Positions 28,686 through 37,477 of a DNA stretch of 64,000 nucleotides are shown here, piece after piece. Each line of letters opens with the position of its first letter. The stretch's first letter is position 1. Source of the stretch: Verrucomicrobiota bacterium. Lineage in GTDB: Bacteria; Verrucomicrobiota; Lentisphaeria; JABSQK01; JAJFLO01. The position numbers were made by a program, and so were the translations under genes. The stretch covers positions 1 to 64,000 of the forward strand of contig JAJFLP010000099.1 of NCBI GenBank assembly GCA_021772635.1, written 5' to 3'. The notes under the pieces were generated by a model. The model ran no database searches. It had not been told where the DNA came from and was given only the letters and a program-made list of their open reading frames with translations.

Positions 28686-29660
28686 CTATCCACTTATAAA
28701 TACGGGACGACTCCCGTGACGGTCGATCTTAAAATTAATTTCGGTTGGATTTCCTAACGCGTCGCGAATAGAAGCGTGCCGCTCCTTCGGAGCAAGTAAC
28801 AGAATGAACCCGCCACCACCGGCACCAAGTAGTTTACCGCCTTGCGCCCCTGCACTTCGCGCCGTCTCATAACATTCATCTATTGCCGGATCGCTTATCC
28901 CTAGCCCCATAGAGCGTTTAAGCTCCCAACCGGCATGAAGTAACTCCGCGAATAAGTCTAGATCCCCCGCTGTGGCAATCGCTCTCCGCATATCGTCAGC
29001 AAGGTCACGCATCCGCCGAAGCACAGATCTACGCTCCTCGATGCTTTCGGATTGCTTACTAAGAATCTCGTCTGCAGTACGCGTTCGATCCGTGTAAACC
29101 AGTAACGCCCTGTCTTCAAGCTCTGCCAAGACTTCAGCTTTGCATGGCACAGGCTCGACGCAAACCGCGCCGTCTTCATAAAATTGGATATAATTAAGGC
29201 CCCCATAAGCAGCTGCGTACTGATCCTGCCGACCAATTGGCTTTCCGAGGACATCGATTTCGATTCGACAGGCCTCTCGCGCGAGCTGTTCCGGACTAAC
29301 AATTCTACCCTGATACCCATATAGCGCTGTCAACAACCCAACCGTCAACGTACTGCTAGACCCCATTCCCGTTCCTGCGGGAACGTCGCCAATTGTCGTG
29401 ATTTCTAAATTACTCGAAACACCCGTCATACGCATTGCCTCGCGCACGAGATCATGTTGAATATCCGAAATCGAGTCGGCTATCTCTGTCCGTGAGTACG
29501 AGACCCGAATATCCGACCCGAATCGTTCGTGTGCCGTCACGTACATATGCTGATCGATCGCGGTACTTAGAACAGCTCCGAACTCGGTTCGGTAAAATGC
29601 CGGCAAATCCGTTCCGCCACCCGCGAAGCTCACCCGGTAGGGCGTTTGAGAGATTATCAT
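28686..29660 (-). CDS. hddA: D-glycero-alpha-D-manno-heptose 7-phosphate kinase
   Basis: A GHMP-family kinase of 324 residues. The N terminus PYRVSFAGGGTDLPAFY is characteristic of HddA-type heptose kinases. The phosphate-binding loop VPAGTGMGSSSTLTVGLL lies near residue 93, and the C-terminal GHMP motif GGKLLGAGGGGFILLL near 273. It is the first gene of hddA-gmhA-hddC-gmhB-galE. The four heptose genes together indicate GDP-D-glycero-alpha-D-manno-heptose, used in O-antigens, capsules or S-layer glycans. Confidence 0.93.
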   Translation of the reverse strand: MIISQTPYRVSFAGGGTDLPAFYRTEFGAVLSTAIDQHMYVTAHERFGSDIRVSYSRTEIADSISDIQHDLVREAMRMTGVSSNLEITTIGDVPAGTGMGSSSTLTVGLLTALYGYQGRIVSPEQLAREACRIEIDVLGKPIGRQDQYAAAYGGLNYIQFYEDGAVCVEPVPCKAEVLAELEDRALLVYTDRTRTADEILSKQSESIEERRSVLRRMRDLADDMRRAIATAGDLDLFAELLHAGWELKRSMGLGISDPAIDECYETARSAGAQGGKLLGAGGGGFILLLAPKERHASIRDALGNPTEINFKIDRHGSRPVFISG

Positions 29661-29941
29661 ATGTTCACCTGCTTACGCACACTAAGTTGATTATGACGAG
29701 TCTGGCCACTAAAATTTTAGCAGTCGAATTACCGTTAGGTCGGCGATACATTATGTGTATCCAAAGAAGTTTACCAATCAACCCATACCGGAATAAAGGG
29801 TTCTTGCTGAATTCATTGAGACTTTGGGATACTATACCGCACCAGTAAATAAATCTCATTAGCGTCCGGGTTAGAATTCGACGACTCCGATATGCGCCTG
29901 TTGGTATCTCGTAGATCGTCACTCTCTTAAGAAGATTTGTA

Positions 29942-30925
29942 ATGACCACTGACAATCGAATAAACAGAAACTATGCGGTAATCAGTCCCTGTCGAGACGA
30001 AGAGGATTATGTACGAGAAACGATCGAAAGCGTTCTTGCGCAAACCTTCAGGCCCACGAAATGGGTCATTGTCGATGACGGATCTACGGATAACACGACA
30101 AAGATCATAGAGGAGTATGAAGCACAGTATCCGTTCATCCACCTAATAAAACGAAAACGTGACAGCGAACGACGCGTTGGCCCTGGAGTCGTTCATGCGT
30201 TTTATGAAGGCTACGCGGCGATCGATCCATTAAAGTACGACTACATTTGCAAAATGGATACGGACCTGAAACTCCCGGCGAAATATTTCGAAGCGATTAT
30301 CCAGCGTATGGAGGACAATCCTCGAATTGGGACATGTAGCGGCAAACCCTATTACGCCGGAAAGAATGGCGAATTGATTAGCGAGTTCTGCGGCGACGAA
30401 ATGTCCGTCGGCGCAGCCAAATTTTATCGGGCGAACTGTTTTCAGCAAATTGGCAAGATAGTACCGGAAGTGATGTGGGACGGCATTGACTGTCATCGAT
30501 GCCGAATGTTCGGCTGGATCGCGTGCAGTTGGGATGACCCTGAAATTCGATTTATACATCTACGCCCCATGGGGTCAAGTCATCGTGGGATTCTGACGGG
30601 ACGATATCGGCACGGTTACGGTCAATACTATATGGGCACCAGTTTAGCTTATATGACTGCGAGCGCAATCTATAGAATGGCTAAACCGCCTTACATTGTA
30701 GGTGGAATCGCGATGTGGATCGGTTTTGTGTGGAATTTGATATCCGGGGCTCCACGCTATGAACATCTTGAGTTCCGAAGATTTCTTAGACGTTTTCAAT
30801 GGGAGTGCCTGTTCTTCGGGAAGAAAAAAGCCACAGAGCGACTAAATGCGCGCCGACTGAACCACTGGGATCCGACTAAAAACAATGCGTATAGTTCAGG
30901 GGCTTATGGTAGAAACTCGAAGTAA
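29942..30925 (+). CDS. Family 2 glycosyltransferase
   Basis: A 327-residue GT2 enzyme. YAVISPCRDEEDYVRETIES opens the fold, followed by VIVDDGSTDNTTKII and the metal-site YICKMDTDLKLP (DTD, ~100). Near residues 177-185 a conserved DGIDCHRCRMFGW stretch corresponds to the acceptor motif. A hydrophobic segment at ~245-265 may associate with the membrane. It is divergent from hddA across 281 bp that shows no other feature, and its end overlaps the next gene by 20 bp, suggesting co-translation. Confidence 0.88.
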   Translation: MTTDNRINRNYAVISPCRDEEDYVRETIESVLAQTFRPTKWVIVDDGSTDNTTKIIEEYEAQYPFIHLIKRKRDSERRVGPGVVHAFYEGYAAIDPLKYDYICKMDTDLKLPAKYFEAIIQRMEDNPRIGTCSGKPYYAGKNGELISEFCGDEMSVGAAKFYRANCFQQIGKIVPEVMWDGIDCHRCRMFGWIACSWDDPEIRFIHLRPMGSSHRGILTGRYRHGYGQYYMGTSLAYMTASAIYRMAKPPYIVGGIAMWIGFVWNLISGAPRYEHLEFRRFLRRFQWECLFFGKKKATERLNARRLNHWDPTKNNAYSSGAYGRNSK

Positions 30926-31685
30926 AATAGCAGGCATCCTCATCGATAGCGTTACGATGAGCGAAGCGGTTCACCGAATCGAAAACATCATTGCTAATAA
31001 CGATTCGGGATATGTCGTAACGCCGAATGTTGACCATATCGTGAAGCTCCAAGATGATCGGGAGTTCCGGGAGATTTACGAGAACGCGGCGCTCGTGTTA
31101 CCGGACGGGCTGCCGATACTTTGGGCTGCCAGGTTTCTCGGATGTCCGCTTAAAGAAAAGGTTTCTGGTTCAGATTTATTCCCGCAATTGTGTGAATACT
31201 CAGCAGTAAAAGGCTATCGACTTTTTTTTCTGGGCGGTAGGCCCGGCGCAGCCGAAGAATGCAGGGAGATACTTACCAAAAAATTCGCGAATATTGTTGT
31301 TTCAGGTTGTTATTCTCCGCCGATGGGCTTCGAAAACGATATCGATGAAAACGACAAAATCGTCGATATGATCAAGAACGCGAAACCGGATATTCTGTTC
31401 GTAGGGTTAGGTGCACCGAAACAAGAAAAATGGATTTCCCGGTTCATAGATGACCTCCAGGTTCCGGTTGCTATCGGAATTGGTGTGAGCTTTGAGTTCA
31501 CGGCGGGAATGGTGAGGCGGGCTCCAGTATGGATGCAAAGAGTGGGATTAGAGTGGTTTTGGCGTTTAATAATGGAACCGCGCCGACTGTGGAAGCGGTA
31601 TTTGATAGATGATATGGCATTCATTGGTTTGATACTTCGACAGAAATTCAGTAAATCCCCCGACGAAAAAAAAAATACGGAATGA
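30906..31685 (+). CDS. WecG/TagA/CpsF family glycosyltransferase (GT26)
   Basis: A GT26 enzyme, the family that adds ManNAcA, ManNAc or glucose to lipid-linked saccharides. Seen here: VTPNVDHIVKLQDD with the conserved Asp, LVLPDGLPILWAARFLG, RVSGSDL-like KVSGSDLFPQLCE, LFFLGGRPGAAEE and VGLGAPKQEKWI, all family hallmarks. The ATG at 30906 is preferred over 30885 because the homologous region begins shortly after it. Length is 259 residues from there. It overlaps the preceding GT2 gene. The run ends with the SGNH hydrolase 103 bp downstream. Confidence 0.92.
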   Translation: MVETRSKIAGILIDSVTMSEAVHRIENIIANNDSGYVVTPNVDHIVKLQDDREFREIYENAALVLPDGLPILWAARFLGCPLKEKVSGSDLFPQLCEYSAVKGYRLFFLGGRPGAAEECREILTKKFANIVVSGCYSPPMGFENDIDENDKIVDMIKNAKPDILFVGLGAPKQEKWISRFIDDLQVPVAIGIGVSFEFTAGMVRRAPVWMQRVGLEWFWRLIMEPRRLWKRYLIDDMAFIGLILRQKFSKSPDEKKNTE

Positions 31686-31788
31686 TGTGTTCATCCATCT
31701 TAAAATAAAGTTTTCGTCGGTCACTCGGCAGAATATACCGGAAACAATAAATTTACCGTTTCGTACAACTAAGTGAAAAGGTCCACAG

Positions 31789-32856
31789 ATGGTCTTGCGG
31801 CACGACGGTTTCAAGTACGCTTTTTTTAGAGTATCACTATGCGCAGGCGCAATTTTCGGATCGATTGTAGTCAGCGAACTCATTATTAGATTTTGCGTGC
31901 CACAGCCGATTTCCTGGTTGGATATCTACCAGACTCATCCCTCCCTTCCTTTCTATTCTTTACGAAGTAACGTCCAGCGAGACATTGATACAGGCGAAAC
32001 TAAATGGACGGTCTACACCGACGACCAAGGTTTTCGGACTGCGTCCGCGGCCGATCGAACAGCACAACCCCCGTCAGCGTTGGTTCTCGGTGATTCATTT
32101 GCGTTCGGTGTCGGGGTTAATTATGAAGAATCTTTCGTTGGTCTCTTAAACAGTATTCCGAATGGGAATCGTCACTATCTGAATGCATCACTTGGAGGCT
32201 GGGGACCGCGGCAATATAGGCAATTATTGGAATATCTTCTCGGTGCCGGTTTATCGCCAGAGCTCGTCATTGTTGCAACGTACGTCGGAAACGATTTCTA
32301 CGACTGCATATGGAACAAGAACAGACAGGTCGTTGACGGTATTATTGGTAATAGAAGGAGTTTTCGCGGGACGCTCAAACGTAACAGTCATTTATACAGG
32401 CTGCTATCTAAGGCCTATCACAAGGTTGGAAATAAGCATAAGAGAATTAGTAACCTGGAAAAAAATTTATATGATGAAGAGAAGTGGAATTCGGGAGGCC
32501 TAAAAAACGCTTATGATATCTATCGTAACGAGTTCGAGGCAATATCAAGAATATGTAAAGAAAACTCGCTTCCGCTATTTGTTATCGTTATCCCGACTAG
32601 AGAATCAGTTGCCAATAACGGTCTAGTAGTGCCTGCGGATCACGGCGGGGTTACACTCCGACACGATCTTCCTATGCAAAAAGTTGGTTCAATTTTAACA
32701 TCCTTAGATATTCGATACAAAGACATGACGCCTGAGCTTAAAAAACTAAATGTTGCCGCCCCTTATTTCGTACATGATAGTCATTTGACTCCGCGCGGAC
32801 ACAAAATTGTGTATGAGGCAATTCTCGACCTGATTGCTAGTTGTGGAATGAAGTGA
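31789..32856 (+). CDS. SGNH-hydrolase-like protein, membrane anchored
   Basis: A 355-residue protein with an N-terminal hydrophobic segment (~14-34). The SGNH nucleophile block is ALVLGDSFAFGVGV (Ser ~103), followed by the Gly block NASLGGWGPRQY and the Asn block YVGNDFYD. HDSHLTPRGH near residue 335 supplies the Asp-x-x-His pair. Such proteins act as esterases or O-acetyl transferases or hydrolases on surface glycans. Context after the glycosyltransferases favours polymer acetylation or deacetylation, but direction and substrate are unknown. Confidence 0.85.
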   Translation: MVLRHDGFKYAFFRVSLCAGAIFGSIVVSELIIRFCVPQPISWLDIYQTHPSLPFYSLRSNVQRDIDTGETKWTVYTDDQGFRTASAADRTAQPPSALVLGDSFAFGVGVNYEESFVGLLNSIPNGNRHYLNASLGGWGPRQYRQLLEYLLGAGLSPELVIVATYVGNDFYDCIWNKNRQVVDGIIGNRRSFRGTLKRNSHLYRLLSKAYHKVGNKHKRISNLEKNLYDEEKWNSGGLKNAYDIYRNEFEAISRICKENSLPLFVIVIPTRESVANNGLVVPADHGGVTLRHDLPMQKVGSILTSLDIRYKDMTPELKKLNVAAPYFVHDSHLTPRGHKIVYEAILDLIASCGMK

Positions 32857-33243
32857 GAAACGATAACAGGTCCTCGACTTCGTTAGGTTAAATCTCTAGA
32901 AATAAGGATCTTATCTGTAGTCCTCAAATTCCTTTGACATGGCAAGTTTGTGTAAGGCCTGGTTGCTACTAGTGCGGAGTCAAGATGACGCTTGGTTTCG
33001 CGATCGGCGCGGTTTACAGCCCGATTTCGGGAAGGAGCTCGAGCTGGAACTGATCTTGCGATCAATTATAGGAATTTAGAAAACCTTAAAACGGAGAATG
33101 GGATTTGGAAGGACGCTTCGAGTCTGATGCCTGCGAGCGTGGGATAAGTAGGGCAAAATCTAGTTGATATCGGGCGGCCAGTTTCTTTCATGGGCTGGAC
33201 CTGCTTCCGCAATACTCACATAATGAATACGGTCGCGCCGCGG
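32857..33243. other. Spacer without recognisable genes
   Basis: Convergent spacer between the SGNH gene and the exosortase gene. No repeat-family copy, hairpin with T-run or reading frame that I can support. Confidence 0.5.
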
Positions 33244-34944
33244 CTAAGGGCTTTGGACAGATCGAACCTCAGACTCGTGAATTGCAAAATCGAATGATTC
33301 AAGAAAATCGTTCAATTTCTTATCGTCGAAGCTGGTAAAAACACGAAATAAGAACCAATTTGTCCGCCGCCCGGCGAGGCGACGCAGTGTATCCTGCACG
33401 GTCATGCCCATATAATCCGAGTATCTTATATTCCCATCTGTGAACCAATATAGAAACGTTTTTGATCGACCGTCGTTCGTCAAGTGTATTGCCGTCATTT
33501 CTATTTCACCAACCACACCGATTTTTCTTACGACCTTCTCAGTATGTTCAATTTTCCATCCGCTCCCGGTTAAACAGTATTCGGGCGGATGATTTTGATG
33601 TCGATTCCCGCCGGACGCGTTAATTAGAACGTCTATATCATGGTCGCCCTTTACATATTTTCTCATCCAAATATTCCCCGTACCGAAAAAGTTTTCGGTA
33701 CGATCTGAGATAGGTAAATCGTGACCAATCCAGTCGCCCTGTATATAACTAAAAGATACTCTCTTTTCCAGTGAATCCTGACTGGCAATGCTGTACGTGT
33801 ATCCTTGAAACGCTAGTAAAACTGCTGCCATGATCAGCGCGGAGTGGATGAACTGCTTCGGAATTCCAGCCTTCGATACCGTCTCCTTTGGAAGCCGCTG
33901 CCTTAACCGCGCAAATAGCCAAAACAGAAACACTACGATCGGTAGGCGAAACAACATACTAAAGTTAAGGGTTGGGAGCTGAAGCAATTTTGATGTTATG
34001 ATATTAACCTGGATAGCTATATGCGGAAATCCCAGGTATGCAACGCCCAGTAACGGGATAACACTGATCCCGAATCTTTTGCCTTTGTACGCCAAGGCAA
34101 ATGATAGTAGCGAGAGAAGAAGTCCGATTCCAAGAAGGTAAGTAATGTCAACGGCAAGTGATAGGAAAACGGTTACCATCGAGATCCCGAAAATGATTAC
34201 CGCGTACCTCGAAGAATTGATATTAGCGACCGTCCGGCGCCAGGAGTATATAACGGTTCCGATTGCAACGACAACGAGCAAAAAGCGGGGTCTGTCATAA
34301 ACCTCAACAGCTCCAACGCGGGTATAGAATAATGCATACTTCACGAGAAAGGGGCTGTAGATTAAGAACAAAAGAACGCCTAAAAAACTTAACTTAACCG
34401 GGTCGTTCGCCGAATCTTCGGCTTCCGCCAATGCGATCGACTCGGCGATTAAGAAAAATCCGATCATTCCGACTATAAAGCCGACTATACCAATAAACGA
34501 ATGCAGCGTCCCCTCACCGATAACGGTGTTGGTCATATAACTTATTGATACAAGAAGTGCTACCCGAATTCCGTTCGCGGCTAATGCCATCGGAATAGTT
34601 AAACAGGATCCGATAATTTTTCGCGATACGTTGAGGCGCGGGTGGGTTCCACACCAATAGATTCCCAGCCCCATTAACACCTTAAGTGTAGTAGATCCGC
34701 TACACGCTGGATTTACGTCAAACCGGAGGTCGCCGGCAGTTAAGATTGTCCCCTGCCGAGTCACGGGAAGAGAGCATAACTCTAGCAGAAAATGAGATAT
34801 CACAGACGAGACCTGGCGGAGTGGAGTCGCAATGAAACTGTCCGCCATCGTGAGAAAAAAGAACACGCCGGCAGCAGTTGCAATCCATATTGTCGCGGAC
34901 GAAGTTTTCGTGGTTTCCGGCGTAGGTTCAAGTGTATCAGACAT
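33244..34944 (-). CDS. Exosortase fused to an EpsI-type domain (first copy)
   Basis: A membrane cysteine transpeptidase-like sorting enzyme of 566 residues. The exosortase triad is visible: Cys81 in NPACSGSTTL, Arg127 in NGIRVALL and His148 in GTLHSFIG, each in or next to a membrane helix. About ten further hydrophobic segments follow. From ~390 on, the soluble EpsI/DUF3485-type domain shows WIGHDLPI, NHPPEYCLTGSGWKIEH and FLYWFTDG. Exosortases cleave PEP-CTERM tails; EpsI-type domains often accompany them in polysaccharide loci. The PEP-CTERM genes at 46873-50641 are candidate substrates, shared with or belonging to the second exosortase at 51085. Confidence 0.9.
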   Translation of the reverse strand: MSDTLEPTPETTKTSSATIWIATAAGVFFFLTMADSFIATPLRQVSSVISHFLLELCSLPVTRQGTILTAGDLRFDVNPACSGSTTLKVLMGLGIYWCGTHPRLNVSRKIIGSCLTIPMALAANGIRVALLVSISYMTNTVIGEGTLHSFIGIVGFIVGMIGFFLIAESIALAEAEDSANDPVKLSFLGVLLFLIYSPFLVKYALFYTRVGAVEVYDRPRFLLVVVAIGTVIYSWRRTVANINSSRYAVIIFGISMVTVFLSLAVDITYLLGIGLLLSLLSFALAYKGKRFGISVIPLLGVAYLGFPHIAIQVNIITSKLLQLPTLNFSMLFRLPIVVFLFWLFARLRQRLPKETVSKAGIPKQFIHSALIMAAVLLAFQGYTYSIASQDSLEKRVSFSYIQGDWIGHDLPISDRTENFFGTGNIWMRKYVKGDHDIDVLINASGGNRHQNHPPEYCLTGSGWKIEHTEKVVRKIGVVGEIEMTAIHLTNDGRSKTFLYWFTDGNIRYSDYMGMTVQDTLRRLAGRRTNWFLFRVFTSFDDKKLNDFLESFDFAIHESEVRSVQSP

Positions 34945-35088
34945 ATGATTAATCGTTTCCTTGCTAAATTACGGCAAATGTTTATTATTCTGATAAGAGC
35001 CAGTTCAGGCAGAATATGTATTATCTGTTGGCACTGGTATAACGGATCTAAGACTTACAAATATAATTGACTTCATTGATATAAACTA

Positions 35089-35236
35089 TACTGCAAGCAG
35101 TACAATTTTGGGTCCGTATGAACGGACTCCGCTCGTGCGGTCCGCACAAGCGGACTCCGAGAATGCGGAGAGACGACTTCAAATTACCCCCCATGAGATA
35201 TCGAACGATATTTCGAAAACTCGAAGGCGTTCGGTA
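35089..35236. mobile_element. MITE, 148 bp, TA target duplication
   Basis: Ends TACTGCAAGC and, inwards from the right, TACCGAACGC, flanked by TA at 35087-35088 and 35237-35238. The first 12 bases after TA form the mini-palindrome ACTGC-AA-GCAGT. It shares its right part (GAAAACTCGAAGGCGTTCGG) with the copy at 46660-46811. It lies in the 439-bp spacer 34945-35383, which is otherwise without features I can name. Confidence 0.85.
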
Positions 35237-35383
35237 TATACATAGCTTATGAGATCAGCGCCCGGCATTATCCCCGCCTTGGATGATTACAATCATTAGT
35301 AAATTTTATCAGTTAAGGCAGCGATATTATGAATACGAACACAAGATGGCATCGTTATAACCGGTGACATCGCTGGAGGTGCT

Positions 35384-37378
35384 TTACGTCGCACTCTCGT
35401 AAATCCTCTTATCAATGAATAAATTCAAGAGGTCGCTGTCAAGATGACCGTCCTTCTCTTCTAGTCGTAGTATGTTCAACGCCTCTTCAGCGGTGGCTGC
35501 TTTCTTGTACGGCCGATCCGCGGCCGTCAACGCATCGAAGATGTCGGCGATCGTCATCATTCGGGTTTGGATCGATATCGCGTTCGCTTTCAACCCCAAA
35601 GGATATCCAGAGCCATCAAGCTTCTCGTGATGGTGATACGCAATATCAGGTACGCCAATCAGCCCAGTAATCCACGGTATTTGTCCCAAAAACTTATAGG
35701 TTAGCGCCGCATGCGTTTCGATTTCTCTGCGTTCATCCGAATTTAGGTTACCGTTCACTACAGACAAACTCAGAAATTCGTTCTCTCGTAACAGTGGTAC
35801 CTCTATCCCGTTATCGATATTCACCATGCGGGTCGTAAATGCGCGTAATTCATCTTCTGTTAAGAAGGCACCGGAAATAGGGTCGTTGCTATTTTCTATA
35901 CCTCTCAACGTATCCTCCAATTCCTGGATTTTCTGTTCCAAATTGCCATTAACATTGACTTCGTAATCCAAAAATCCGTCTGTTCCGTTTTTCTTAAGAA
36001 AATTCATTTTCGCGTGTAGTGCCTCTTTCTCGAGGATTTTTCGTTGGTAACGAAATCGCCATTTTATAATCTCGAGTTCTGGATGATATAGCTTTTTTGC
36101 CTTCGTCAAGATCTGTTCACTCACCCCTACCTTCCCAAAATCATGTAGTAACGAGGCATATCGAAGTTCCCGGAGCTGATCGCCTGTGAAATGAATATTT
36201 GCGAACGGCTCAAGCTTTGAGTCGGAAACTGCTTGTGCTAATCTGGTCGTATAGTCCGCAACCCTGAACGAATGCCCTGCCGTGACCGGGTCTCGCTGTT
36301 CAATCGCCGTTACGGATGCTTTTACGAACCCCTCGAAGAGATTGTTAATATCTTCTAATAGCCGATTATTCTGAATCACGACAGCTGCCTGGCCTACAAG
36401 CGCGCTGGCGAGTTCGAGACATTTGCGGGTAAACGGGTAAACCCCGTCGACTTGTATGTTTGATGGCGTATCATCGTATTGATCAACTTCAGTGCGATTG
36501 ATCAATTGTACCACCCCGATTACCTCGTTACGATAGTCCATCATCGGAATTGCCATCACCGACCTCGTGGTATAATTATGCTGGATATCAAACGAGCGGT
36601 TGAATTTAAATTTCTCTTTCCCCGTAAGCGCATAAACATCGTTAATCACAAGTGGTTTCTTGCTATACGCGACATACCCGGCTATTGAGGCTGCATTGAT
36701 AGGCAATAAATATTCATCTGCCGCCACGGATAGTGAAGTCTTCTTAAATCGTAGTGCCGTCGCTCGGCCACTTGCATGGTTCCGTTCGGCAACATAGATC
36801 GTGCCACTATCCGCTGATACCAGCGTCTTTGCGTGATCCAGCATTAAAGTGAGGAGGCGGTCGAAATCGTGTTCGGTCGCTAAGGCCTGACCAACTTCAG
36901 TGAGTTTTCCGATCTCTTCATAACTCAACTGCAGCTTGGCCCGAAGCGTTGCGTTCTGATCTTGAAGTAATAGCGAATCAAAAGCCCGGTCGATTGCATC
37001 AATGATCAATTTAGGATTAGAGTCGTCGGGAAGTGTCAGAAAAAGAAACCCGGGAAGTAGATCGCTTCGAAAACAATCATCAATCGGATCCGAACATAGT
37101 GTGATGACCTTTGTATCTCGGGGACGCCGCCCCGCGATCCAGGTATAGTAGTCGCCTGAGTTGGCCGATGACACCGAATCTGATACGAGTAACACGCACA
37201 CCGCCCTGATACTCTCGTCCGGATTCGGCACATGATCAATTATCTGGAACCTTCTCGCGTCTCGCGATTGGAGTGCGGACGAAATGTGGGCTTTCAGTGC
37301 AGGATCGATCAGACATAGCCGGGCATTGTCGGGAATTATCTCGATCGTTTCAGGGGGTAAAGTGTTGATTTTGCACAT
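35384..37378 (-). CDS. GAF and HD-GYP domain protein, probable cyclic-di-GMP phosphodiesterase
   Basis: A 664-residue protein. Residues ~18-135 resemble a receiver-like fold, ~160-335 form a GAF domain (SVMAIPMMDYRNEVIGVVQL), and the C-terminal half is HD-GYP. The HD pair is at 412-413 (LLHDFGKVG) and the second signature HHEKLDGSGYP at 583-593, both intact. About 100 residues, charged and partly coiled-coil, are inserted between KLYHPELEIIKWRF (~430) and SDERREIETHAAL (~547), where standard HD-GYP domains run continuously. It lies 99 bp after the GGDEF gene on the same strand, so synthesis and breakdown of cyclic-di-GMP are probably co-regulated. Confidence 0.88.
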   Translation of the reverse strand: MCKINTLPPETIEIIPDNARLCLIDPALKAHISSALQSRDARRFQIIDHVPNPDESIRAVCVLLVSDSVSSANSGDYYTWIAGRRPRDTKVITLCSDPIDDCFRSDLLPGFLFLTLPDDSNPKLIIDAIDRAFDSLLLQDQNATLRAKLQLSYEEIGKLTEVGQALATEHDFDRLLTLMLDHAKTLVSADSGTIYVAERNHASGRATALRFKKTSLSVAADEYLLPINAASIAGYVAYSKKPLVINDVYALTGKEKFKFNRSFDIQHNYTTRSVMAIPMMDYRNEVIGVVQLINRTEVDQYDDTPSNIQVDGVYPFTRKCLELASALVGQAAVVIQNNRLLEDINNLFEGFVKASVTAIEQRDPVTAGHSFRVADYTTRLAQAVSDSKLEPFANIHFTGDQLRELRYASLLHDFGKVGVSEQILTKAKKLYHPELEIIKWRFRYQRKILEKEALHAKMNFLKKNGTDGFLDYEVNVNGNLEQKIQELEDTLRGIENSNDPISGAFLTEDELRAFTTRMVNIDNGIEVPLLRENEFLSLSVVNGNLNSDERREIETHAALTYKFLGQIPWITGLIGVPDIAYHHHEKLDGSGYPLGLKANAISIQTRMMTIADIFDALTAADRPYKKAATAEEALNILRLEEKDGHLDSDLLNLFIDKRIYESAT

Positions 37379-37477
37379 TGGATTTTCTAACCGCGTTGAA
37401 GACGGTTCGTTGTGTTTCTAAACAGTAACCGTTAGTTATATGTCGGAATATTCGTATACAAGATGCTATCACGAACC

